Below, one piece after another: positions 34,366-41,125 of a stretch of 64,000 nucleotides of DNA. The stretch is from Variovorax sp. dw_308. Lineage in GTDB: Bacteria > Pseudomonadota > Gammaproteobacteria > Burkholderiales > Burkholderiaceae_C. Position 1 is the stretch's first letter, and every line of letters starts with the position of its first letter. A program made the position numbers and the translations under genes. The DNA lies in NCBI RefSeq assembly GCF_019207085.1, contig NZ_JAATOM010000028.1, forward strand, positions 1-64,000. Reading direction: 5' to 3'. The notes below the pieces were generated by a model. The model was not told the origin of the DNA, did no database searches, and was given only the letters and a program-made list of their open reading frames with translations.

Positions 34366-35697
34366 CTAGCTGCGTATCGCCCAGAACGCCATGTCGAGAC
34401 CGGGAAAGTCGCCGGCGATATGCATCGCGACACCTCCGGACTTTTCCAGCTGCCGCCACAGGTCGCTGTTGCGCGTTTCCAGCTCGAAATAGTTGGCGCC
34501 CGTGTGGAACGGAATCTGCCGCGGCGCCACCGGCATCGGCATGATCCCCACGCCGGGCAGCGCCAGCGTGACCAAGTCGCGGATACGCTCGACCGGGCCG
34601 ATCTTCACCTGCAGCGGGAAGCGCGCGCGCAGGGCCTCGCTCGGCATGTTCGACAGCACCGCGAGCACGAAGGTCGCGTTGCGCTGCAGTTCCACGTCCG
34701 GGATCATCGCCACCTGCACGCCGCGCCCGCGGTCGTGCAGGTCGATGCGGATGGCCGACTGCTCCAGCACCATCGACAGGCTGCGCCGCAGGTCGTCCAT
34801 TACCGGCCGAAAGCTCACTGCCAGGTCGTCATGGATGTACGGCCCGAAGCGCGCCACGCGGCGCGAGTCCCTGAACGTGGCCAGGTCGCCGGCCAGCGCC
34901 AGCGCCTGCTCGAAGAAGTGCTGCGGATGCAGCATCGCGCTGCGCGCCAGGTGCGCGAACAGCGGCTCGTTGCGATTCACGGTCTGCAGCAGCAGGAAGT
35001 CCGCGATCTCCGACACGCCGCCGGAGCCGCCCTGCGTCATGCGGCCGGCCAGCGCCTCGCCGCGCTGGCGCAGCAGGCCCAGCAACTCGTCGAGCCACGA
35101 GCGCACCACCGCATGACCGGCCACGTCGAGCAGCGGCGGGACCAGCGCGCGGTCGAGCTGGACCTGGTTGTCGACACGGCGCTCGACCACGCGCGCGACG
35201 TTGATCGTGGTCCAGGCATCGGTGGTGTCGCTCGCGCGCATGAGGCGCGTGTGCAGCGCGCCGAGCTGCACGGTGGCCGTGCGGTCGCCGGAGGTGTTGG
35301 AGTCGGGCACGTCGACCTCCAGCACGCGATGCCGCACCAGGTCCTCGTAGCCTTCCGCATCGGCCTCGCGCGCGCCCGAGCGGCGCAATGGCAAGGCCAG
35401 CACCACCGCCTCCTCGCGCATCGTCGGCGGGATGTCGATGGGTTCGGGCAGCGGGTCGATGGCCGGCATGTCGAACACGGTGCCGTCGCCGAAGACGCCC
35501 ACCGCGCGCACGAGCGCGAGCTTGCCGAGCGTGAGCGCGGCCGCATCGATCTCGAGTTCTGCGAACCCCCAGGCGTAGGGCGTGGTGGTGCGCAGCAGCA
35601 GGTGCCGGGCATGGTCTGCGTGGCGCTCGCTCTGCTGAAGGTGCTGGGGCTGCAACAGCATCCCCTCGCTCCAAACCACTTTTGTTCGCCAGCTCAT
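34366..35697 (-). CDS. tssK: T6SS baseplate protein TssK
   Basis: A 443-aa TssK with the standard start 'VVWSEGMLLQPQHLQQSERHAD' and the blocks 'YAWGFAELEIDAAALTLGKLAL', 'DFLLLQTVNRNEPLFAHL' and 'LHPQHFFEQALALAGDLATF'. TssK trimers link the baseplate to the TssL/TssM membrane complex. It is the first gene of the minus-strand T6SS run and lies 14 bases ahead of tssL. The promoter of the locus should lie in the gap to its right. Confidence 0.95.
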   Translation of the reverse strand: MSWRTKVVWSEGMLLQPQHLQQSERHADHARHLLLRTTTPYAWGFAELEIDAAALTLGKLALVRAVGVFGDGTVFDMPAIDPLPEPIDIPPTMREEAVVLALPLRRSGAREADAEGYEDLVRHRVLEVDVPDSNTSGDRTATVQLGALHTRLMRASDTTDAWTTINVARVVERRVDNQVQLDRALVPPLLDVAGHAVVRSWLDELLGLLRQRGEALAGRMTQGGSGGVSEIADFLLLQTVNRNEPLFAHLARSAMLHPQHFFEQALALAGDLATFRDSRRVARFGPYIHDDLAVSFRPVMDDLRRSLSMVLEQSAIRIDLHDRGRGVQVAMIPDVELQRNATFVLAVLSNMPSEALRARFPLQVKIGPVERIRDLVTLALPGVGIMPMPVAPRQIPFHTGANYFELETRNSDLWRQLEKSGGVAMHIAGDFPGLDMAFWAIRS

Positions 35698-36005
35698 CCG
35701 CGCTCCGTCACCGGCAGGGGTTGCCAGAAGTTGGCAGTGTCGGATGCTTGGGCGGGGCGGAAAATCTGGCTAACGGCTTAGCGGGTCGGGGTCGGTCTAG
35801 TGCGAAGGCACTAGCGGGAAAGCCCGCTTTTCGCGGGCGCGGACGGCGGGCTCGGGCCTTGGTGTGCGGGTCGACCGGCGCGAACGCGCAAACAGAAAGG
35901 GCCTTGCGCGAATGGGGCGAAGAGAACGGGCTTGCCATCGCAGGCGACCAAGGCAAGGATGTGGGCTGACCAGGAACGCAGCGCACGGCATCGACTCTCA
36001 TCACG
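35698..36005. other. Gene-free divergent gap with a perfect hairpin
   Basis: This 308-bp gap separates tssK from the divergent dioxygenase gene and must contain both promoters. No convincing -35/-10 pair stands out. A strong hairpin, GCCCGC-TTTTC-GCGGGC-like, lies near 35820-35838. Short open frames here on both strands look like composition only. Confidence 0.4.
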
Positions 36006-36641
36006 ATGAACGCCACACATCACCCCAGAGGCCTGCCACGGCGCGCCCTGTCCGCCGCGATCGTCGCCCTGCCCGCCCTGTGGCTCGGCGCCCGCGCGCA
36101 GGCGCCGGCCGCCCGGCGCGCGACGCCCGCGCAGACCGAAGGCCCGTTCTACCCGGTGGCCCTGCCGGCCGATTCGGACAACGACCTGCTGCACAACGGC
36201 ACGCTGACCTATGCCGCCGCCGAACCGACCTGGGTCGATGGCAGCGTTACCGACCTCGACGGCCGGCCGCTTGCAGGCGCGCTGGTGGAGATCTGGCAGT
36301 GCGACGAACACGGCCACTACCACCATCCCGGCGACGGCGACCGCGCCGACCGTGCGTTCCAGGGCTTCGGCAAGGTCGCCGTCGATGCACAGGGCCGCTA
36401 TCGCTTCCGCACGATCCGCCCGGTGGCCTATTCCGGCCGCACGCCGCACATCCATGTGAAGGTCAAGCTCGGCGCGCGCGAGTTGCTGACCACGCAGCTC
36501 TACGTCGCGGGCGCGCCGGGCAACGCGCGGGACTTCCTGTGGAGCCGCTTGTCAGAAGACGCTCGCGCGACAGTTACCGTGCCTTTCGAGCGTGCGGCCG
36601 ATGGCTGGAAGGCGAGCTTTCCGATCTACGTCGCGGCCTGA
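36006..36641 (+). CDS. Exported intradiol dioxygenase-like protein
   Basis: A 211-aa protein with an N-terminal export signal that has an Arg pair (PRRALSAAIVALPALWLGARA, about 11-31; possibly Tat). The remainder is an intradiol ring-cleavage dioxygenase fold: 'TEGPFYP', then 'ALVEIWQCDEHGHYHH', 'FQGFGKVAVDAQGRYRFRTIRP' and 'YSGRTPHIHVKV'. The Tyr in HGHYHH, the Tyr in AYSG and two His in PHIHV correspond to the four ferric-iron ligands. It belongs with the short, exported protocatechuate-3,4-dioxygenase-like proteins whose substrates are unclear. It stands alone, and its stop is followed at once by a repeat. Confidence 0.85.
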   Translation: MNATHHPRGLPRRALSAAIVALPALWLGARAQAPAARRATPAQTEGPFYPVALPADSDNDLLHNGTLTYAAAEPTWVDGSVTDLDGRPLAGALVEIWQCDEHGHYHHPGDGDRADRAFQGFGKVAVDAQGRYRFRTIRPVAYSGRTPHIHVKVKLGARELLTTQLYVAGAPGNARDFLWSRLSEDARATVTVPFERAADGWKASFPIYVAA

Positions 36642-36744
36642 TACGCCTTCGCAATCAAACGCATAACTGCGTTGGACCGCCTTGCCGTGCTACGGCACTG
36701 TCTGCGGCGCTCCGCCTTGTTCTGCGCTTGATTGCAAAGCCGTA
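36642..36744. repeat. Palindromic repeat after the dioxygenase gene
   Basis: Starts at the base after the TGA of the dioxygenase gene. The ends are inverted (TACGCCTTCGCAATCAAACGC and, complemented, TACGGCTTTGCAATCAAGCGC), and the middle has GCCGTGCTACGGCAC and GCGGCGC-type hairpins. A related copy lies at 39225-39288. The rest of the gap to 36877 holds nothing else that I can support. Confidence 0.7.
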
Positions 36745-36877
36745 TGACGTCGCCTGCCCGCACCAAGTCGTTTGCATCGCCGCGAGCAACAGGGTCGACG
36801 CCGCCGAGTGCGGTTGTACCTTGCGCGCGGCGGTTGAATGGCGCACGCTCCCGCCATGAAACGATGCTTGGGCCCTC

Positions 36878-38224
36878 ATGGATGAGACGCCGGAAACCCG
36901 CTACGCCAAGAGCGGGGACTTTCACATCGCCTACCAGGTCGTCGGCAACGGCCCGTTCGACCTGGTCTTCATCCCGGGCTTCATCTCCAGCGTCGAATAC
37001 TGCTGGGAAGACCCGCGCATCGCGCACTTCTACCGCCGGCTCGCTTCGTTCGCGCGCCTCATCCTGTTCGACAAGCGCGGCACGGGCATGTCGGACCCGG
37101 TGCCCGTCGAGCAGTTGCCTTCCCTGGAGCAACGCATGGACGACGTGCGGGCCGTGATGGACGCCGCCGGGTCGAAGCGCGCCGCACTGGTCGGCGTGTC
37201 GGAGGGCGGGCCGCTGAGCCTGCTGTTCGGCGCCACCCACCCCGACCGCGTGTCCGCCATGGTCATCATCGGCACCTTCGCGCGCGTGGCCTGGGCGCCC
37301 GACTACCCCTTCGGCGTGCAGGCCGATCTATGGCACGGCCTGCTCAAGCGGATGGCGGAAGGATGGGGCAAGGGCGTCCTGCTGTCCGCCTTCGCACCCT
37401 CGCTCAAGAACGATGCCGGGGCGCGCCACTCATGGGCACGCCTGCAGCGCAGGGCCTCCAGCCCCGGTGCGGCGGTGGCGGTGATGCGCATGGCCTACGA
37501 AATCGACACCCGTTCGATCCTGTCCGCGGTGCGCTTGCCGACATTGATCCTGCATCGGCGCGAGGACCTGCTGGTGTCGGTCGAGCATGCACGCTACCTT
37601 GCGCGCGAGATACCGGGCGCCAAGTACGTGGAGCTCCCCGGCACCGATCATTTCTTCTGGACCGGCGACGCCGATGCCTACCTCGACGAGGTCGAGGAGT
37701 TCCTCACCGGCGAGCGGCATGCCGCGGAGACCGACCGCGTGCTCGCGACCATCCTCTTCGCCGACATCGTCGGCTCGACCGAGCGCGCCGCCGAACTGGG
37801 AGACGCGCGCTGGCACGCATTGCTCGACAGCTACTACAGCGTGGCCCGCCGACAACTGGTGCGCTTCCGGGGTCGCGAGATCGACACCGCGGGCGATGGC
37901 CTGTTCGCCGCGTTCGACGGACCGGCGCGTGCCATTCGCTGCGCGGCGGCCATCGGCAGCGGCGCGCGGCTGCTGGGGCTCGACATTCGCGTGGGCGCCC
38001 ACACGGGCGAATGCGAAGTGATGGGCGACAAGATCGGCGGCATTGCGGTGCACATCGGCGCGCGCGTGGCCGCGCAGGCGGGGCCGGGCGAAGTGATGGT
38101 ATCGAGCACGGTGAAGGACCTGGTGGCCGGCTCCGGCATGGCATTCCAGGACCGCGGCAGCCACGCGTTGAAGGGCGTGCCGGGGGAGTGGCACCTTTAC
38201 TGCTTCATGCCGACGCAGGCGTAG
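36878..38224 (+). CDS. Alpha/beta hydrolase fused to class III adenylate/guanylate cyclase
   Basis: A 448-aa fusion. Residues about 1-275 form an alpha/beta hydrolase with the nucleophile elbow GVSEGG and a C-terminal 'PGTDHFFW' His. Residues about 285-445 form a class III nucleotide cyclase: 'TILFADIVGSTERAAELGD' with the first metal Asp, 'DTAGDGLFAAFDGP' with the second, and 'RVGAHTGECEVMGDKIGGIAVHIGARVA'. This architecture is known in actinobacteria and proteobacteria and may couple a small-molecule signal to cNMP production. A Crp-family regulator lies at 60763-61458, but no direct link is shown. ATG 36878 is chosen; a nearby upstream ATG is out of frame. Confidence 0.88.
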   Translation: MDETPETRYAKSGDFHIAYQVVGNGPFDLVFIPGFISSVEYCWEDPRIAHFYRRLASFARLILFDKRGTGMSDPVPVEQLPSLEQRMDDVRAVMDAAGSKRAALVGVSEGGPLSLLFGATHPDRVSAMVIIGTFARVAWAPDYPFGVQADLWHGLLKRMAEGWGKGVLLSAFAPSLKNDAGARHSWARLQRRASSPGAAVAVMRMAYEIDTRSILSAVRLPTLILHRREDLLVSVEHARYLAREIPGAKYVELPGTDHFFWTGDADAYLDEVEEFLTGERHAAETDRVLATILFADIVGSTERAAELGDARWHALLDSYYSVARRQLVRFRGREIDTAGDGLFAAFDGPARAIRCAAAIGSGARLLGLDIRVGAHTGECEVMGDKIGGIAVHIGARVAAQAGPGEVMVSSTVKDLVAGSGMAFQDRGSHALKGVPGEWHLYCFMPTQA

Positions 38225-38245
38225 CTGCTACGCCGTGCAGGCGCG

Positions 38246-38428
38246 TCATCCGCTACGGACAAAGGCCATCAGGCGGGTGAGGTCGCCCGCATCGGCCGTT
38301 CGCAAGGCGTTCAGGTAGGCGTGACGGACCTCTCCGTCGGCCACGAGGTTGGCGCCATGGCTCCAGGAAAAGCGATGACCGCCTGCTTCGCTCAACAGGC
38401 TGTCTGTCGTCAACGCTAGCCCATAGGG
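38246..38428 (-). pseudogene. 3' remnant of a Fic-type 'mobile mystery protein B' gene
   Basis: The minus strand has 60 open codons without a start, ending in TGA at 38246. The last 45 residues ('HRFSWSHGANLVADGEVRHAYLNALRTADAGDLTRLMAFVRSG', quoted here only in parts: FSWSHGANL, RHAYLNALRTAD, LMAFVRSG) match the closing segment of mobile mystery protein B (MmpB, a Fic-domain protein) as I remember it. The catalytic HPFxxGNG part is missing. It points to an earlier integration and decay next to the toxin-antitoxin pair. An AACAAT/ATTGTT inverted repeat lies at 38433-38450. Confidence 0.5.
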
Positions 38429-38503
38429 TTACAACAATCCAAATATTGTTAGCCTGAATAGAAACGGTCTCGCCTCAATTGATCCCTCATGGGCGAACAC
38501 GGC

Positions 38504-38896
38504 TTAGAAAGAAGGCCCAGGCAACCGATAGCCCAACTGCCGCTCGTGCCGCAACGAAAGCAGCACGACATCCTGATCGGAGTGGGCATAGAGCATCAGG
38601 TGGCGATCCAGCACCAATTCGCGCAGACTTGGCATGCCCAGTTCGCGGGCAAGTTGCCTTGCCTGCCCGGCTTGAAACTGCCCCCAGCCCGATCGGGCGT
38701 CGAGGAATCGGGCCGGCCGCCCACTGGCGGGGGCGAATGAAATCAGGCTGCGCGCCTTCACGATCCCCGCTTGCAACTTGCGAAAACGCGCCGGCGCCGA
38801 ATCGACATCCTGCTGCTCCATGAAGTCCTTGGCGACGCGCAGGCATTCCACGAAGTTCGGGACTGCCCGAACCCTTGCGTTGACGGGAATGCTCAC
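38504..38896 (-). CDS. Type II toxin, RelE/ParE family
   Basis: A 130-aa basic protein resembling RelE/ParE toxins in its C-terminal half: 'LRELVLDRHLMLYAHSDQDVVLLSLRHERQLGYRL' has the beta-strand pattern and closing Arg/His of the family. The N-terminal 45 residues add a helical part longer than usual for ParE. Its ATG overlaps the stop of the antitoxin gene by four bases (ATGA), the normal order for such pairs. The cellular target (ribosome or gyrase) cannot be told from the sequence. Confidence 0.75.
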   Translation of the reverse strand: MSIPVNARVRAVPNFVECLRVAKDFMEQQDVDSAPARFRKLQAGIVKARSLISFAPASGRPARFLDARSGWGQFQAGQARQLARELGMPSLRELVLDRHLMLYAHSDQDVVLLSLRHERQLGYRLPGPSF

Positions 38897-39186
38897 GGGG
38901 TGGGGCGAATACCGAGCGCCTGGTCCAGTTCCGCGTCGGGAACGAACTCCCCGGCCAGCGCCTGTCGCAATCCAGCGACGGCATCCTCGGCCAATACGAG
39001 ACTGGCGTGCTCCGCTTCGAGGGCGTGGTAGTAGTCCAGTCGGCGCGCATCGATCAGGGCGACGTAGCTCGCCCCGTTCTTGGTCAGCACCTTCTCCGAG
39101 CCTCCGCCCACCACGTCTTCGGCCAACTCGGTGAGACGGGCCCGGGCCTCGCTGATGGGGACAATGTCCGACGCTCGCAAAGTCAT
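38893..39186 (-). CDS. Type II antitoxin, Phd/YefM family
   Basis: A 97-aa antitoxin. The N-terminal Phd/YefM DNA-binding domain reads 'IVPISEARARLTELAEDVVGGGSEKVLTKNGASYVALIDARR'-like (about 8-50), followed by an acidic C-terminal tail that should bind the toxin. ATG at 39186 (MTLRASD) gives the expected domain length; an upstream frame extension is not needed. The gene precedes the toxin, and an inverted repeat just upstream is a candidate operator for autorepression. Confidence 0.8.
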   Translation of the reverse strand: MTLRASDIVPISEARARLTELAEDVVGGGSEKVLTKNGASYVALIDARRLDYYHALEAEHASLVLAEDAVAGLRQALAGEFVPDAELDQALGIRPTP

Positions 39187-39198
39187 TTGCCAGAACTC

Positions 39199-39216
39199 AT
39201 TAAGGTTTAGGTTAAT
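39199..39216 (-). promoter_or_regulatory. Candidate operator of the toxin-antitoxin pair
   Basis: An 18-bp AT-rich inverted repeat, ATTAA-CCTAAACC-TTAAT on the minus strand, lies 13 bases upstream of the antitoxin start. It contrasts with the GC-rich surroundings. Phd/YefM antitoxins bind such palindromes. Confidence 0.35.
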
Positions 39217-39224
39217 AAAGTCTA

Positions 39225-39288
39225 GCAACTGCGTCCGTCGCACGCAATCGCGATCCAACGCAGCGATGCGTTTGCAGGCGAGGTCGTA
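39225..39288. repeat. Second copy of the stop-codon-adjacent repeat
   Basis: On the minus strand it starts directly after the TGA of the membrane-protein gene (39289) and shares AAACGCAT-x-CTGCGTTGGA with the element at 36642-36744. It contains TGCGTTGGATCGCG and GCGTGCGACGGACGC, which can fold into a short stem. Confidence 0.55.
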
Positions 39289-39693
39289 TCAGCCGCCGGC
39301 GCGATGAACGTAGTCCTGGTACGCCGGCAGCGCGATCGCCGCGAGGATGCCGATGCCCGCGGCGCCAAGGACCAGCACCACGCCCCAGAAGGACCAGCGC
39401 TTCTGCACGCGATTGAAATGTTCGAGGCTGTCCCAGCGCTTGTTTCGCCACGCCATCTCCCGGCCCTTGAAGCCCAGATAGAAGCCCATGATGAAACCGA
39501 CGTACGGCACCAGCGCCAGCACGCCGATCCACGTCTTGTTGGAGATCGCCCAGATCCAGTTGAGCAGGAATGCGCCCCAGCTCCAGCCCTTCACGCCTTC
39601 CGGCACCACGATCTGGCTGCCGCCGCCCGAGTTGTTCTCGAAGTCCGGCGCGAGGTCCAGATCTGCGCGTGGCGCTGCGTAGGGGTTGTCCAT
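39289..39693 (-). CDS. Small membrane protein with two or three helices
   Basis: A 134-aa protein starting MDNPYAAPRADL, a start common in small betaproteobacterial membrane proteins. Hydrophobic segments lie at about 42-75 (WGAFLLNWIWAI, WIGVLALVPYVGFIMGFYLG) and 103-122 (FWGVVLVLGAAGIGILAAIAL). Between them is the conserved-looking 'GREMAWRNKRWDSLEHFNRVQKRWS'. The last residues, IALPAYQDYVHRA, resemble the type IV pilin N-terminal helix but at the wrong end of the protein. I assign no function. Confidence 0.65.
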   Translation of the reverse strand: MDNPYAAPRADLDLAPDFENNSGGGSQIVVPEGVKGWSWGAFLLNWIWAISNKTWIGVLALVPYVGFIMGFYLGFKGREMAWRNKRWDSLEHFNRVQKRWSFWGVVLVLGAAGIGILAAIALPAYQDYVHRAGG

Positions 39694-39791
39694 GGGTCAC
39701 CTTGTCATGACGGATCTGAAATTGTCATGTGAAAGTATCCGGAAAACCGTGACAAGCCTCACTTCGGGAAGGCTCCCGCGTTGCGCAACCG

Positions 39792-40061
39792 CTACGTGGA
39801 GGCCAACCAGAGCATGCCGACGCCCAGGCCGATGAAGCACGCCGACACCAGCAGGAACCACCACCAGAGCAAGGTGGGCCGGGCCACGGTGGCCGGCCTG
39901 GTTCTCTCGCGAACCACCGCCAGCGCGCCGAGCAACAGTGCGACGAGCACGCCCAGCAGGAAGGCCCAGGGGAGCCATTCCTGCGGCATCAACCGTGCGG
40001 CGAGAACGCCGAGCATGACGCATCCGGCGAATGCGAAGCCTCGGTAACGGTTGGCCATCAC
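39792..40061 (-). CDS. Small three-helix membrane protein
   Basis: An 89-aa hydrophobic protein with likely helices at about 8-25, 29-48 and 65-86 and basic residues in the loop (RERTRPATVARP). No family is recognised. Start ATG 40061 or 40058. The gap 40062-40247 upstream holds nothing that I can name. Confidence 0.55.
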   Translation of the reverse strand: MMANRYRGFAFAGCVMLGVLAARLMPQEWLPWAFLLGVLVALLLGALAVVRERTRPATVARPTLLWWWFLLVSACFIGLGVGMLWLAST

Positions 40062-40247
40062 TTCGAGTCTCCAGGGACGAGCGATACCGCGATTGACACT
40101 GCCGACTTTCCTTCCTGCGCCTTGATGGGGGGTGAGCCCAGCAATGTACCCGCCGCGAACGGGCTCGACCCAGCCCGCGGCGCGGAACTTTCCACGATCG
40201 GTGTGCCCGTGATGGCATAAGGACTAGAAGGCGGCGTCGACCCCGGC

Positions 40248-41009
40248 TCAACGCTCCATCAAGACCTGCAACATGCGCTGCGGGTTGGACAGGAAGTCGC
40301 GCGTCACCTGGAAGTGCTCCGTGTCTTCGTACGCGATCCTTGATATCCCTTCATTGCTGCATTGGTAGATGCACGCGTCCGGATAGGCCATCAGGATCGG
40401 CGAGTGGGTGGCGATGATGAACTGGGAGTTGTCCAGGACCAGGTCATGCATGCGGGACAGCACGGCCAGTTGCCTTTGCGGCGACAACGCTGCTTCGGGC
40501 TCGTCGAGGATGTACAGGCCCTGGCCGCCAAATCGTTGCGTCATGAGCGCCAGGAAGGATTCGCCATGCGACTGTTCGTGCAATGAACGGCCTCCATAGG
40601 AATCGACGATGGGCGGACCGGCCATGGGGTCTTCGTCGAGCCTCTCGATCTCCGTGGCCACGTTGAAAAAGCTCTCCGCGCGCAGGAAGTAGCCGTCCCG
40701 CGGCCGACGAATCCCCTTGGCGATCCGCAGGTATTCATGCAGCACCGAATGCGACCGGCGCGTGCCGAAGTTGAAGTTGCGCGTGCCGCCTTCGGCATTG
40801 AAGCCCAGCGAGACCGCGATCGCCTCCAGCAGCGTCGACTTCCCGGAACCGTTCTCACCGATGAAGTACGTCATCCGCGGATGCAGGTCGATCTGCTCCA
40901 GCGAGCGTATGGCCGGCAGCGAGAACGGATAGCGGTCGAACGAATCGACCTTGTCCCGCCTGAGCGTGATACGGCCGACGTACTGGGAGGAAATCAAGTC
41001 AGTCTTCAA
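40248..41009 (-). CDS. AAA/ABC-type ATPase, COG3910 family
   Basis: A 253-aa ATPase with Walker A GENGSGKS (about 50-57), the conserved 'GGTRNFNFGTRRSHSVLHEYLRI' and 'SYGGRSLHEQSHGESFL' blocks (the latter an ABC-type signature) and Walker B 'LYILDEPEAALSP', then 'FIIATHSPIL'. It matches the COG3910 predicted ATPases, related to RecF/SMC-like and OLD-type proteins; no function is established. No ATG is available near the N-terminus; TTG at 41009 gives the family length. The repeat at 41037-41120 lies just upstream. Confidence 0.75.
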   Translation of the reverse strand: MKTDLISSQYVGRITLRRDKVDSFDRYPFSLPAIRSLEQIDLHPRMTYFIGENGSGKSTLLEAIAVSLGFNAEGGTRNFNFGTRRSHSVLHEYLRIAKGIRRPRDGYFLRAESFFNVATEIERLDEDPMAGPPIVDSYGGRSLHEQSHGESFLALMTQRFGGQGLYILDEPEAALSPQRQLAVLSRMHDLVLDNSQFIIATHSPILMAYPDACIYQCSNEGISRIAYEDTEHFQVTRDFLSNPQRMLQVLMER

Positions 41010-41036
41010 CCAGGCTTGCAGGCGCCGTCGAATGCC

Positions 41037-41120
41037 AGGGATACCGCGGAACCGGCTTTGCCGGGCCGCTGGTATCGCCCCCTTGAGGGGGTAGCGCCGC
41101 AGGCGCTTCGGGGATGGGCC
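41037..41120. repeat. REP-like element, likely terminator of the catabolic operon
   Basis: On the minus strand it starts five bases after the P450 stop. It contains three stems: GCGCCTGCGGCGC, CCCCCTCAAGGGGG and GGCCCGGCAAAGCCGG. The same style of element (GC palindromes around CCCCCTxxAGGGGG) is frequent in Comamonadaceae. There is no T-run, so termination is inferred from stem strength. Confidence 0.65.
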
Positions 41121-41125
41121 TTTCT

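Noticed and set aside
35682..35969. Open frame of 95 codons in the tssK-dioxygenase gap
   Set aside because: It starts inside tssK antisense, has GC-driven composition and no recognisable domain.
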